A stretch of DNA of 64,000 nucleotides from Myxococcales bacterium (GCA_020633325.1 JACKDX010000002.1:186001-250000), one strand, 5' to 3'. Shown: positions 53,092 to 62,515, numbered from the stretch's first letter. Program-made: numbers and translations. Notes: generated from the sequence alone by a model not told the origin.

Positions 53092-54388
53092 GCCAACAGG
53101 AAGGTTTCGAGCACAGGCCACTCGGATGAATCGGGTAGTTGCAAGAGCCCTTGAGGTTGTACCGGTGACCTGGTTGGGCATCCTCGTCGGAGCGGTGTCG
53201 GTTTTTGCGTTACAGGTCATAGGCCGAGCACAACAAGATCTCATTATTTTGGTGGCGGGATATGTCGGAATCGCGATCCTCGCTCTGAGCATCGTTTCGG
53301 TGGTGGTCGCGACCCTGCTTATCAAGTTACGCTTGCGCCGCTTTTGGCCGGATGGCGCGCACATGAAGCTCGAGACTCAGACCGCCACTTATACTGGCCA
53401 GAGCGTGGCGTCTTGGTCTTGGTTCCCGCTGGTGAATCTGAGCTGGCAATGGGTGTCGCCTCTTGGATGCCAACTTACGATTGAGCGCGAAGGTGGACAG
53501 TATCGCGAGCGGGTCACCGCTGAGGAACGGGGGGTGTTTCACGCGATTGAACGCCGGGTGGTGGTTGCCGATGTGATGGGGCTCTCCCGTATCGCGCTGC
53601 GTCATCACCAACACGCGGAAGTCGAGATTTCGCCGTGTGTGGGCAAGCTGGGAAAAACGGCGGTGCTGCACGCGTACATGGGCGGGGAAGACTTGGTTCA
53701 TCCCTATGGGCTCCCTGAAGGCGACCGTATCGATCTGATACGCTACGCGCCGGGGGATCCGGCCAGACTGATTCATTGGAAACTTTACGCTCGCACGCGC
53801 AAACTTTTGCGTCGTACCCCGGAGCGTTCGCTGAGCATCACGCATCGGGTGGTGGCCTACTTGGTGACTGGCCAGGGCGACGATGCGAGTGCTGGGGCCG
53901 CTCGCGTGACCATCGCGCAGGGTGGTCTCGGGGAAGATTGGGTGTTTTCGGCTGACGGGCTGAGCGAGGCCGCCGAGACGGAAACACGCGCTCTTTACCT
54001 GGTCCGCTGCTCTAAAAGCGTTCAGCACGACGGGCCGAGCAGGCTTCATGACTTTGTGAGACGGCACACGCATGGGCAACCCACGAGTGTATTGATATTT
54101 GTGCCGCCCGTGATGCGTGAGGATTGGCTGCGTTCCCTGGTCATGATAGCCCGGGAGCATGACGGACCGCTGCGCGTTATCGTAGGCATAGACCAGGGAG
54201 CCGCCTCGGCAGCGCGACGGTCGGTCAAGCGGTGGTTGTTCAAACAAGAACCGCGTGTGGAGGAGACAGATCGGGTGATGCTGGAGCTCGGCCGACACCG
54301 CATCGATGCAGTCTTGATCGAACGGCAGACGGGCAACGTATACACTTCATTGGGAAGGGTACCCAACAGCCCAAGGCAGGTGGCGTAA
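53084..54388 (+). CDS. DUF58-domain membrane protein
   Basis: About 434 residues. The N-terminus has two membrane helices, followed by the DUF58 signature: YAPGDPARLIHWKLYARTRKL (in part; about 220-245), preceded by IERRVVVADVMGL and the YGLPEGDRIDLIRY stretch. The C-terminal half resembles a von Willebrand-like or Rossmann-like region (PTSVLIFVPPV). DUF58 proteins are partners of MoxR ATPases and transglutaminases. The start is either 53084 (overlapping the TPM stop) or 53126. A 1-bp gap separates it from the next gene. Confidence 0.85.
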   Translation, partial: WTKPTGRFRAQATRMNRVVARALEVVPVTWLGILVGAVSVFALQVIGRAQQDLIILVAGYVGIAILALSIVSVVVATLLIKLRLRRFWPDGAHMKLETQTATYTGQSVASWSWFPLVNLSWQWVSPLGCQLTIEREGGQYRERVTAEERGVFHAIERRVVVADVMGLSRIALRHHQHAEVEISPCVGKLGKTAVLHAYMGGEDLVHPYGLPEGDRIDLIRYAPGDPARLIHWKLYARTRKLLRRTPERSLSITHRVVAYLVTGQGDDASAGAARVTIAQGGLGEDWVFSADGLSEAAETETRALYLVRCSKSVQHDGPSRLHDFVRRHTHGQPTSVLIFVPPVMREDWLRSLVMIAREHDGPLRVIVGIDQGAASAARRSVKRWLFKQEPRVEETDRVMLELGRHRIDAVLIERQTGNVYTSLGRVPNSPRQVA

Positions 54389-54389
54389 G

Positions 54390-56567
54390 GTGCGCCAGAG
54401 CCTTTACGATCGGAGCAGCAACGTGCTGACGGCCGCGCTTGCCTTTTTAGGTTACGCGGTCACAGCGCTAGCGTTTAGTTGGTTTTATGCCGATTGGCCG
54501 GGGCGCTTGGCGGCTGGCACGGGTGCAGCATTGGGGGTCTTTGGCGCAAGGTGGCTCGGTCCATCCCGGCTTCGATCGATGTGGATTGTGTTAGGGTTTT
54601 TTGTTGCTCTTGGAGCCACATTGCTCTTTAGGACATGGCTCTTGGCAAAGACGCCACTTGTGACGATCCTCGGGGGCGCCTTGACGGCCGTGACGCTCAT
54701 CGACAGCGGAATGTTTCTGCTGGTGTGTTTTTGGGCGGGACTGTGTTTGCGGAGCTTGGCCATGCGCCATCGGCTGGCTTCGGTTGGTGAATGGGCGCTT
54801 ATCGTCGCCGTATTTGCGCAGCTTTTTGCGGCGCACCGTCGCGGGGCCATCAACCGTCCGTTTTCGCTTGCCGACCCGTTACTGGCTCAGGGCTACGATC
54901 CTGTTTGGGCGCTTTTGGGTATTGGCGCAGTGGTGGCATTACTCGGTGCGGTGTTGTTAGTGCGTGAAGGTCGGTGGTGGCGCATGATGTTGCATGTGCT
55001 CGTCTTTCTCGTTGTGCTCGGCGGCGTGGTGGCGGTGGTCGAACTTAGGGGTCTTCCGGCTTCCACGTCATCTCAAGACGCGCTTGGCTTACGCGGTAAG
55101 CGCAAGCCAACACAAGGAGGCAGCTCGGGTAAGCAGAAACCCACCCCGGCCAAAAATGACGAGATGGAGTTCCGCGATAACTATGACTCAGACATGGATC
55201 GCTCTCCTGTGGCCGTCGTGCTGTTTCATGACGATTACTCGCCCCCGCAAGGCGTCTATTACTTTCGGCAGAACACGTTCAGCCAATACAACGGACGCCG
55301 TTTGGTCACGGCGACCAGGGCAGACGTCGATGTCGATGTCGCCCCAGGTTTTCCAGCCCGGCCGATGACATTAATAACCGCGGCTAAGCCGGGGCATTTG
55401 CGTAAGCGCATGGAGACCACCATGGCATTGCTCGTCGAGCATAGCCGCCCCCCCGCCCTCGAAACCGCGGTTAAAATTGCGCCCAGCCAAAACCGGAACC
55501 CGGGGCGCTTTCGTCGTACATATGAAGTGCTCTCTGCGTCACTTAACACAGAATACCTCGGCTTGCTCGGCGCCAAAGCGGGTTCTTCTGCGTGGAGTCG
55601 CGCTCAGACCGCACACTATCTTTTGGGTCCAGATGACCCGCGTTACCGTGAGCTGACAACGCGCATCCTGAGCGAGATGCCGCCCGAACTGCGTTATGAT
55701 CCCCTCGCCCAAGCCGTAGCTATTTCTGGTTGGCTGAGCCGCAACGGTACGTACAGCTTGCGCCACGGGCACGCCAAAGCAGAGGATCCAACCGCGGATT
55801 TTCTGTTCGGCGATAAAACAGGTTATTGTATTCACTTCGCGCACGCGGCGGCATATCTGATGCGTCAGGCTGGCTTGCCCACGCGGGTAGCCACGGGTTA
55901 CGCGGTCAATGAGGAGTCACGACACGGGGGCTCGGCATTGTTATTAAGCGGTGCGGATTCGCACGCGTGGCCTGAAGTTTATTTCGACGATGTGGGATGG
56001 GTCATCATGGACATATTCCCCGAGCGGTCGCTCGATAAACCGCCGCCGCCACCAGATCCCGACCTGCAGCGATTGATGGGCGAGCTCTTACGCGGACAGA
56101 AACCACTGCTGACGGAAGATACACCGGGCTTGCCCGACATTAGGAAGGCCACGGCAAGTCTGCTCGTCTGGTCCAAACGTATTGGCCTGGGCCTTTTGCT
56201 TGCTACATTACTTATTCTGTTCGGTGTGAAGTATTGGCGCCTGTGGATCCCGCGCATAGCAAGAGCCGAACACCAACCCAGGCTTCGTTACCGCGCCGCT
56301 CTCGACCGCTTGGCCGAGCAGGGCTACCGGAGACAATATGGCGAAACCCGGGAGGCGTTCGCCGCGAGATTGGAGGCCATAGCGCCCACTTTCACCGCGT
56401 TGAGTATGCTGCATCTCAGGTGGTGCTTTGGCGAGAAAACGCCGGAGGCGCCCCAAAAAATAGCACAGCAATATCATTTATTTGAGTCGTATTTGCACCA
56501 ATCCCGATGTTGGTATCAAAGGCTGGGTGCCGCTCTTGTGCCCTGGAGCTGGTTTAGGTCTCAATAG
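54390..56567 (+). CDS. Transglutaminase-like membrane protein (TgpA type)
   Basis: A 725-residue protein: a cluster of hydrophobic helices (about 10-215), an extracytoplasmic domain, the transglutaminase-like core with catalytic Cys480 (GYCIHFA), His525 (DSHAWPEVYF) and Asp541 (IMDIFPE), one more helix (about 595-615) and a cytoplasmic C-terminus of DUF4129-like character (REAFAARLEAIAPT). This matches the TgpA family, membrane transglutaminases paired with DUF58 and MoxR. GTG is the start. The likely job is cross-linking or remodelling of envelope protein; the substrate is unknown. Confidence 0.9.
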   Translation: MRQSLYDRSSNVLTAALAFLGYAVTALAFSWFYADWPGRLAAGTGAALGVFGARWLGPSRLRSMWIVLGFFVALGATLLFRTWLLAKTPLVTILGGALTAVTLIDSGMFLLVCFWAGLCLRSLAMRHRLASVGEWALIVAVFAQLFAAHRRGAINRPFSLADPLLAQGYDPVWALLGIGAVVALLGAVLLVREGRWWRMMLHVLVFLVVLGGVVAVVELRGLPASTSSQDALGLRGKRKPTQGGSSGKQKPTPAKNDEMEFRDNYDSDMDRSPVAVVLFHDDYSPPQGVYYFRQNTFSQYNGRRLVTATRADVDVDVAPGFPARPMTLITAAKPGHLRKRMETTMALLVEHSRPPALETAVKIAPSQNRNPGRFRRTYEVLSASLNTEYLGLLGAKAGSSAWSRAQTAHYLLGPDDPRYRELTTRILSEMPPELRYDPLAQAVAISGWLSRNGTYSLRHGHAKAEDPTADFLFGDKTGYCIHFAHAAAYLMRQAGLPTRVATGYAVNEESRHGGSALLLSGADSHAWPEVYFDDVGWVIMDIFPERSLDKPPPPPDPDLQRLMGELLRGQKPLLTEDTPGLPDIRKATASLLVWSKRIGLGLLLATLLILFGVKYWRLWIPRIARAEHQPRLRYRAALDRLAEQGYRRQYGETREAFAARLEAIAPTFTALSMLHLRWCFGEKTPEAPQKIAQQYHLFESYLHQSRCWYQRLGAALVPWSWFRSQ

Positions 56568-56628
56568 CTGCGAGAGACGGTTTGTATTACACCCGGGTCT
56601 TGTGAGTCCATCGAGATAGGAAATACGC

Positions 56629-57663
56629 ATGCATGAAATGAGAGCGACAGCCACGGAGGTGGAGATTCCCGCAATATCAACGGGCAGACTCAGTGAGGCG
56701 GCGGATGTCGCACGGCGACTGGCGACGCGCCTGCGTGCCGCCATAGTGGGACGAAACGAAGAGATCGATCTCATCATCGTTGCGTTGCTTGCCGACGGCC
56801 ACGTTCTTTTGGAAGATTATCCAGGCTCGGGCAAGACCACGCTGGCACGCGCGCTGGGATCCGCGGTCGTGGGCACGAAAGATAGCGGCGCTTATTCCAC
56901 ATTTCGCCGTATACAGTTCACGCCGGACTTGTTGCCCAGTGACATCACGGGCTCGAGCGTATTTCAACCTGAAAGCGGAGAGCTTGTTTTTCGACCGGGT
57001 CCACTCTTCGCCCACGTCGTGCTCGCCGATGAGATCAATCGCACGTCGCCCAAGGTGCAGGCCGCGATGCTTGAGGCCATGGCTGAAAAGCAAGTCACCG
57101 TGGACAATCACACCTATCCTCTTGATCCATTGTTCTTTGTCATTGCCACGCAGAACCCACGGGATGTCGCGGGCACCTATCCTCTGCCCGTACCTCAGCT
57201 GGACCGTTTTTTGTTCAAGCTCAGCATGCAGCATATCGACAAAGATGCGGAACTGACCATTCTTGAACGGTACCCGATCACGAGTTTAGAGCAGGCGGCC
57301 GAAGTGCCGGGAGTATCTCGGGATGAGGTGATTGCCGCGCGCAACAGTTTGCGGCAAGCTGTAGTAATTTCCCCTGCCATCCGCGAAGGGTTGGTGGCGC
57401 TCGCGCGGCGGTTACGAGCCGATGCGCGGGTGGTTCAGGGCGTCTCGACGCGTTCGCTAGTATTGATGTTGCCGGCGCTTCAGGCACGTGCGGTGATGTC
57501 TGGGCGGGACTATGTATCACCTGGGGATGTGGCTTGGCTTGCGCCACATGTATTTGTGCACCGCTTGGATTGCCTGCCGGGCGTCGATAATGCAGCGACT
57601 GTGATCAAAGAGAGTCTAGAGCCAGTATTAGAGCAGTTGTCCCGGCTTTCGCTCGAAAGATGA
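56629..57663 (+). CDS. MoxR-family AAA+ ATPase
   Basis: A 344-residue MoxR ATPase. Seen: Walker A EDYPGSGKTT (about 62-71; usually EDVPGVGKT), RIQFTPDLLPSDITGSSVF, GPLFAHVVLADEINRTSPKVQ with Walker B, QNPRDVAGTYPLPVPQLDRF (in part) and VSTRSLVLMLPALQARA with the arginine-rich C-terminal lid. MoxR proteins act as chaperones for DUF58/vWA partners. It is 61 bp after the transglutaminase gene and overlaps the TPR gene by 4 bp. Confidence 0.93.
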   Translation: MHEMRATATEVEIPAISTGRLSEAADVARRLATRLRAAIVGRNEEIDLIIVALLADGHVLLEDYPGSGKTTLARALGSAVVGTKDSGAYSTFRRIQFTPDLLPSDITGSSVFQPESGELVFRPGPLFAHVVLADEINRTSPKVQAAMLEAMAEKQVTVDNHTYPLDPLFFVIATQNPRDVAGTYPLPVPQLDRFLFKLSMQHIDKDAELTILERYPITSLEQAAEVPGVSRDEVIAARNSLRQAVVISPAIREGLVALARRLRADARVVQGVSTRSLVLMLPALQARAVMSGRDYVSPGDVAWLAPHVFVHRLDCLPGVDNAATVIKESLEPVLEQLSRLSLER

Positions 57664-59681
57664 ACATCCCTCGCGTAGGTACCTTGGCATCAATGCTGAG
57701 CGCTGCATTTCTTTGGGTGCTCGTGGGGGCGATATTTGGTCATGCGACCCATGCCGACGCTTCGATAGAGGCCCCTTCCATGCCGGATATGCCTGCGAGC
57801 CCTGATGAGCGTATGGCATGGCATCTCCTAAACGCGAACCAACCCATTGCCGCCCGTGAGCTGGCTGAGAAAATCATACAACAACATCCAAACTCGTATG
57901 TGGGACATCTCGTGCTTGGCGAAGTTCAACATTACGCGGAGGGAAATTTCCCAAGGGCACTCTTTCATTTGAACCGCGCCCTGGAGCTATATGAGGCGCG
58001 ATATGGGCGCGTCCCCAGTGCCCAGGCGCCGTGGCGTTGGCACTCGTTGGTACTCCGAGAGCTCGGCGCGGCGCATTATGCGCTCGAGCACTACAGCAAA
58101 CGTCTAGAACTCATCGATCGCTATAATGCGTACTACCGTCCGCTGATGATTGCGGAACGCGCATGGCCTTTGATGAAACTGCGACGATTTAAAGATGCGC
58201 GTAAGAGCGCGGAGCTCGCGTTACGTTCAGGGAGCGAATACCAGGAGAGCCTGGCCCTGAACGCGCTGTGTGCCGTGGAATTTGAGGCTGGGAACGACCG
58301 TATGGGCTACCAGGCGTGTAAGCGCGCCGTGGAGCACGCCCGGCAGGCGCAAAAGGCCGTCTCTGCGGTGGATCTCAGCAATCTCGCCGAGGCGTCACGC
58401 TCCTTGTTTAGACTCGATGAGGCGGAACGGATCAGTCTCGAGGCGACGAAGGCCGAGGTGTCTTGGTATGCGAATCCCTGGCTGGATTTGGCGGAGCTTT
58501 ACACGCGGGAAGGGCGTTTCCCTGAGGCGCTTTCAGCGCTACGGCAAGTCGCGGCGTATCGAGCCCGTCGGCCAGCTCACGCCAGAGACGCTGATCGGGC
58601 GGAGGTTGACCGCGCCACGGCGGCGTTTTTGTTGGTCATCGGGCGTACGGAACATGCGGAGGAGATCACCCATAATGCCTTACTCATGCCTGACAGGCGA
58701 TCGCATACGAGCCGCGATGAGGAGCAAGACCGCGCCATTGTGGCCTTGCTGAATCGAAGCGCGCACAGGTCGCTTGCCCAGCAAGAGAGAGAACGTGCCG
58801 TGGACCGTGCATGGCCGGTCCGGCTCGGGACTTGGCTGTGGTCTTTGCGCCATGTGTGGGCGGGGTGGCAGTCGGGGAGACGCGCGGTGCGCCTATTGGC
58901 TCAAAAAAAACGGCTTGTCGGAACTTTTAGGCTGGGGACCGCCCAGAGCGCGATCATGCCCCCATGGCTGGTGGGTGAACTCATCGGCGTGTTAGGGGCT
59001 GCTGTCGTTGCCGATGCCATCCACGAGGCGCGCGCGCTGGATGAACGGACGGGCGGCAGTGCGTACTACGATGCCATTGCGGCCGAGGTCACCTTAAAAC
59101 AGGGTGAGCCAGAACAGGCGCTCGTTCTGGCGCGCCGAGCCCTTAGCGGTCTTGGGCCCGCCGAAGTATTATTGAGGAGCCGCACCTTGGCAATCGCCGC
59201 AGAGGCGGCCCGTCGTGCGGGCCGCATGTCAGTGGCCGATGGCTATTATGATGCGGTCTTTCAAGCCGATCCGGGCGTGCTCAGACGCTTGGGTTTTCGG
59301 GTACCTGTTGTCTTGGTTTCAGATGGCTCAGCCACGGCTCTTAGCGCTATAACACAGCTAAAACGCTCTCCTCGCTTTATCGCTGTGGAAAAAGGCGGGC
59401 TAGCCGTATCGGCAAAGAATGTCGAGGGCAAGGTTGCGATATGTTTAAGAGACGCACAGGGTGCCGTGATACAGTGTGATCACAACACGTCTCCTCCTCC
59501 TAACCGCTCCAAGGCTCACGCGGAACCGGCCGACACCGCCGTCGATGTGTTTCACAACGATGCGTTTGCCCCGCGTCTTGAACTGTCTCAAATCGATATC
59601 AATTCATTGGACGGCTCCAACATGCGTTCCTCCGATGGCTTACGTTCACTCTTTGATCAGTGGTCTACGGGGAAGTGGTAG
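57660..59681 (+). CDS. Exported TPR-repeat protein of unknown function
   Basis: A 673-residue protein with a signal peptide or membrane helix (about 12-37, LASMLSAAFLWVLVGAIFGHATHADA) and a long region of helical TPR-type repeats (for example QPIAARELAEKIIQQHPNSY and EARYGRVPSAQAPWRWHS, about 55-530). The last 140 residues change character: predicted beta segments (FRVPVVLVSDGSATALSAI, GGLAVSAKNVEGKVAICLRD) and a polar, Pro-rich linker. It is coupled to moxR by a 4-bp ATGA overlap, so it is probably a periplasmic partner of the MoxR-transglutaminase system. No better family could be named. Confidence 0.65.
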   Translation: MNIPRVGTLASMLSAAFLWVLVGAIFGHATHADASIEAPSMPDMPASPDERMAWHLLNANQPIAARELAEKIIQQHPNSYVGHLVLGEVQHYAEGNFPRALFHLNRALELYEARYGRVPSAQAPWRWHSLVLRELGAAHYALEHYSKRLELIDRYNAYYRPLMIAERAWPLMKLRRFKDARKSAELALRSGSEYQESLALNALCAVEFEAGNDRMGYQACKRAVEHARQAQKAVSAVDLSNLAEASRSLFRLDEAERISLEATKAEVSWYANPWLDLAELYTREGRFPEALSALRQVAAYRARRPAHARDADRAEVDRATAAFLLVIGRTEHAEEITHNALLMPDRRSHTSRDEEQDRAIVALLNRSAHRSLAQQERERAVDRAWPVRLGTWLWSLRHVWAGWQSGRRAVRLLAQKKRLVGTFRLGTAQSAIMPPWLVGELIGVLGAAVVADAIHEARALDERTGGSAYYDAIAAEVTLKQGEPEQALVLARRALSGLGPAEVLLRSRTLAIAAEAARRAGRMSVADGYYDAVFQADPGVLRRLGFRVPVVLVSDGSATALSAITQLKRSPRFIAVEKGGLAVSAKNVEGKVAICLRDAQGAVIQCDHNTSPPPNRSKAHAEPADTAVDVFHNDAFAPRLELSQIDINSLDGSNMRSSDGLRSLFDQWSTGKW

Positions 59682-59733
59682 GCGGCGGCAGGCCGTACGG
59701 GCAACTCTGGCGCGGCTATGTCGATAACGAGGT

Positions 59734-60375
59734 GTGTTTGTTCGAGAGCTGCTGAGTGGTTTCTTGGATCTCCTTGCGCCTCGTCGCTGCCCCGGTTGCG
59801 ACACTTGGCTTGAGGAACTGTCGCCCTTTTGTGAGGCATGTCGCCCCTTGCTCGAGAAACTGCCGAGCAGTCCTACCGAACCTTTCCCGGTGGCCTCAGT
59901 GTTCCAGTATGGCGGACCGCTGGCAGATGCCATCCGCAAACTTAAATACCAGGGACGCACCGATCTCACGAGTTCACTCGCCGGCCTTCTGATGGAGGGC
60001 ATCGACGGCTATCGCGGCGCCATCGATGCGGTGATACCCGTGCCCCTACATCCGAAGCGGTTGCGTGCGCGCGGTTTCAACCAGAGTGCGCTGCTTGCCA
60101 ATCGTGTCGCCAAAGCTTTAGATGTGCGTATGGTCGTGAACACGCTCATACGTGTCAAACACACTCCGCCTCAGGTCGATCTCGACCTTGCTGCGCGTAT
60201 CGAGAATGTGAAAGGCGCGTTCTTTTCCCGTCCCTCACCCTTAAACCGGAGAGTGCTAATCGTCGACGATGTAAAAACCACCGGCGCCACACTTGCGGAA
60301 GCGGCCTTTGCCATGCAGAAATCTGGAGCAGAAAAAATTTACTGTCTGGCGCTCGCACAATCCGCGCTCGGCTGA
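59734..60375 (+). CDS. comF: ComF-family phosphoribosyltransferase-like protein
   Basis: A 213-residue ComF family protein, related to the competence protein ComFC and E. coli GntX. Seen: a zinc-ribbon-like RRCPGCDTW…FCEACRPLL at the N-terminus, AIRKLKYQGRTDLTSSLA, PVPLHPKRLRARGFNQS, and the PRPP-binding VLIVDDVKTTGATLAEA. Start is GTG. A role in DNA uptake is known for Bacillus and Haemophilus homologues. dprA and a membrane nuclease are also in this window, though not adjacent. It follows the TPR gene by 52 bp. Confidence 0.9.
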   Translation: MFVRELLSGFLDLLAPRRCPGCDTWLEELSPFCEACRPLLEKLPSSPTEPFPVASVFQYGGPLADAIRKLKYQGRTDLTSSLAGLLMEGIDGYRGAIDAVIPVPLHPKRLRARGFNQSALLANRVAKALDVRMVVNTLIRVKHTPPQVDLDLAARIENVKGAFFSRPSPLNRRVLIVDDVKTTGATLAEAAFAMQKSGAEKIYCLALAQSALG

Positions 60376-60419
60376 GCCAGACTGTTGCGCACGCGGGTTT
60401 TGCGATACGTTGCCGCACC

Positions 60420-60908
60420 GTGGCCAACTCTGCATCAAAAAAACAGGCGAAAAGCGGCGAACTCTTGGTGTGCAGCAACCCCCTGGCGCGACGCAATTAT
60501 GAAATCGAGGATACCTACGAAGCAGGCATGATGCTTTTGGGTTCGGAGACGAAAAGCCTGCGCGCCCGTAAAGCAAGTCTAGAAGGGGCCTACGCGACCT
60601 TCCGTACGGGGCAGTTGTTTCTCAATAAGATGTATATCGCGCCGTATGAACAAGCCACGGCCTTTGCCCACGAGCCTTTGCGGGAACGCAAGCTATTGAT
60701 GCACCGCCACCAGCTTGAAAAATTGCAAGGCAGGCTGACCATTCGTGGCTATAGCTTGGTGCCTCTGCGCGTGTACTTTAAGAACCGCTTTGCCAAGGTC
60801 GAGTTGGGACTGGGGAAGGGCCGAACCAAGGGCGACAAGAGGCAGCAAGTGAAACGGGACATCGATCGTCGCGAAGCGCGTGATGCGATGCAAAAATATC
60901 GGCGCTAA
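60420..60908 (+). CDS. smpB: SsrA-binding protein SmpB
   Basis: A 162-residue SmpB that brings tmRNA to stalled ribosomes in trans-translation. Seen: ARRNYEIEDTYEAGMMLLGS, ETKSLRARKASLEGAY, PYEQATAFAHEPLRERKLLMH and the C-terminal basic tail KGRTKGDKRQQVKRDIDRRE. The start is GTG at 60420. The stop TAA overlaps the next start (TAATG). No ssrA RNA gene was recognised nearby. Confidence 0.96.
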   Translation: MANSASKKQAKSGELLVCSNPLARRNYEIEDTYEAGMMLLGSETKSLRARKASLEGAYATFRTGQLFLNKMYIAPYEQATAFAHEPLRERKLLMHRHQLEKLQGRLTIRGYSLVPLRVYFKNRFAKVELGLGKGRTKGDKRQQVKRDIDRREARDAMQKYRR

Positions 60909-61198
60909 TGATAAAGGTCATCGTATCCGGAAACACTGTTGGGAGCGCTTTGGAGTTCGCCGCTGGCAGCCTGCGTATTGAGCTTCCTCGCGCATTTGCG
61001 CCCGGAGCACCCGTGACGTTGGCCCTGGGGTCTGATCCAGAGATCATGCTTGAAGGACGTGTCATCGATGTCAGCCGCATCACAGCCGGGACCTACGCGT
61101 TGTGTGTTCGGCCAGTCAATCTTCGACGGGAACAACGTCAGATATTGATGGAGGCTTTATCCAGCGCACCCAGCACAAACGAACGCACGTCATCGTAG
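60908..61198 (+). CDS. Small PilZ-like protein
   Basis: A 96-residue protein whose ATG shares one base with the smpB stop (TAATG). The pattern LRIELPRAFAPGAPVTLALG, then EGRVIDVSRITAGTYALCVRPV, resembles the C-terminal half of PilZ domains, which bind cyclic-di-GMP. The N-terminal RxxxR/D motif that contacts the ligand is not seen, so binding is doubtful. Its last 61 bp overlap the end of the convergent thrC gene. Identification as PilZ-like is tentative. Confidence 0.5.
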   Translation: MIKVIVSGNTVGSALEFAAGSLRIELPRAFAPGAPVTLALGSDPEIMLEGRVIDVSRITAGTYALCVRPVNLRREQRQILMEALSSAPSTNERTSS

Positions 61199-62481
61199 TT
61201 TGCGCTTAATGCGATCGGTTTGTTTGCGAGGTGACTTGTGACGTGAGGGATCTGACCTTCGTGATAGCGGATCTTAAATTCGTTGAACTTGAGTCCGTTG
61301 GCGGTGGAAATCACCACCACTCGATGCTCTGGACGAATCACTTTTTTGGACACCAACTTCTCAGTTGCAGCCAATGCGACGCCGGTGTGGGGACAGGCGT
61401 ACGTGCCTGTGCGGTCTGCTGAAGCAGCAGCGCTAGCCAGTTCCTGCTCACTGGCCTGCTCGACCACCCCATCAAACGACTTGAGCGTACGGATGGCGCG
61501 CCTGATGGAGACGGGGTTTCCGATCCTGATGGCGCTCGCCTCGGTGGCCTCTGCCACCATGGGGGTAAATCCTTCAAATTGCTGTTGAAAAGCACGATAG
61601 AGCGGATTGGCCGCTTCGGCTTGGGCCACGCAAATACGGGGCATCTTCTGAATCAAACCCAGATCACGCATCATCTGAAATCCAGCGCCCAACGCCGATA
61701 CATTGCCCAAATTGCCGCCCGGGATGACTACCCAATCCGGCACTTGCCAGTCGAATTGTTCCACCATTTCGATGGCGACGGTCTTTTGGCCCTCAAGACG
61801 CAATGAGTTCATGGAGTTAGCTAAGTATATCCCCGGCTCTTCGGCCAAACGCTGTACGATGGCCATGCAGCCATCAAAATCGGTGTCGAGCGCGCACACC
61901 ATGGCGCCGTTTGCCAATGGCTGTACTAGTTGAGCGGTTGTGATCTTACCCGCCGGCAAGAGCACCACAGCGCGAATGCCCGCCGCCGCACAATAAGCCG
62001 CCAGCGCTGCGGACGTATCGCCTGTGGAAGCGCAGAGTATAGCCCGTAAAGGAGCGCCATCAGCAATCATTTGATTGACCACACTGACCAGTACGGTCAT
62101 GCCGAGGTCTTTAAATGATCCCGTATGGCTGTTGCCACAAAGTTTGATCCACAGATCCTCTAAGCCCAGGGATTTGCCGTAGCGATTGGCCCAGAATAGA
62201 TTGGTCCCGCCTTCGTGAAGGGAGACAATGCATTCGTCACGAATGCCGGGCGCTACCCATTCCTTTTTCCCCCACACTCCACTGGCGTATGGCCACTCGT
62301 TGCTGCGAGCACGGTTTTGGAACAGGGTCATCCACGATGCAGCGCTCCTCGTGCGCAGCGCCTCCAAGTCGTGCTGCACTTGCAACAGTTCCCCACACTT
62401 GGGACAGTGGTAGATCACTTGTTCGAGCGGATAGCGCCCCGAACAGCCTGCGACGCACCCAAAGCTTGCATGATAACCCAT
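61138..62481 (-). CDS. thrC: Threonine synthase
   Basis: A 447-residue PLP enzyme making threonine from O-phosphohomoserine. The N-terminus has a four-Cys zinc-ribbon: FGCVAGC (Cys9, Cys13) and CPKC (Cys26, Cys29), a feature of one threonine-synthase type. The PLP Lys is Lys124 in CGNSHTGSFKDLGMTVL. Other motifs: LCASTGDTSAALAAYCAAAG, the phosphate loop VVIPGGNLGNVSALGAG and IRIGNPVSIRRAIR. It is divergent from the dipeptidase gene with 34 bp between, and overlaps the PilZ-like gene by 61 bp at its 3' end, a large overlap. Confidence 0.95.
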   Translation of the reverse strand: MGYHASFGCVAGCSGRYPLEQVIYHCPKCGELLQVQHDLEALRTRSAASWMTLFQNRARSNEWPYASGVWGKKEWVAPGIRDECIVSLHEGGTNLFWANRYGKSLGLEDLWIKLCGNSHTGSFKDLGMTVLVSVVNQMIADGAPLRAILCASTGDTSAALAAYCAAAGIRAVVLLPAGKITTAQLVQPLANGAMVCALDTDFDGCMAIVQRLAEEPGIYLANSMNSLRLEGQKTVAIEMVEQFDWQVPDWVVIPGGNLGNVSALGAGFQMMRDLGLIQKMPRICVAQAEAANPLYRAFQQQFEGFTPMVAEATEASAIRIGNPVSIRRAIRTLKSFDGVVEQASEQELASAAASADRTGTYACPHTGVALAATEKLVSKKVIRPEHRVVVISTANGLKFNEFKIRYHEGQIPHVTSHLANKPIALSANYDDVRSFVLGALDKASINI

Positions 62482-62502
62482 GGCGCGCAGTATAGTAGTA
62501 AC

Positions 62503-62508
62503 GGGAGG
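62503..62508 (+). promoter_or_regulatory. Ribosome binding site of the dipeptidase gene
   Basis: GGGAGG lies 7 nt before ATG 62516 and decides that start over upstream ATG 62480. A TATAGT (62491-62496) just before it could be a -10 box, with TTGCAT (62466-62471) 19 bp upstream as a weak -35. Confidence 0.6.
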
Positions 62509-62515
62509 TGTGACA

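Noticed and set aside
53327..54298. A 323-codon open frame on the minus strand
   Set aside because: Antisense to the DUF58 gene and rich in Arg/His, typical of a shadow frame.
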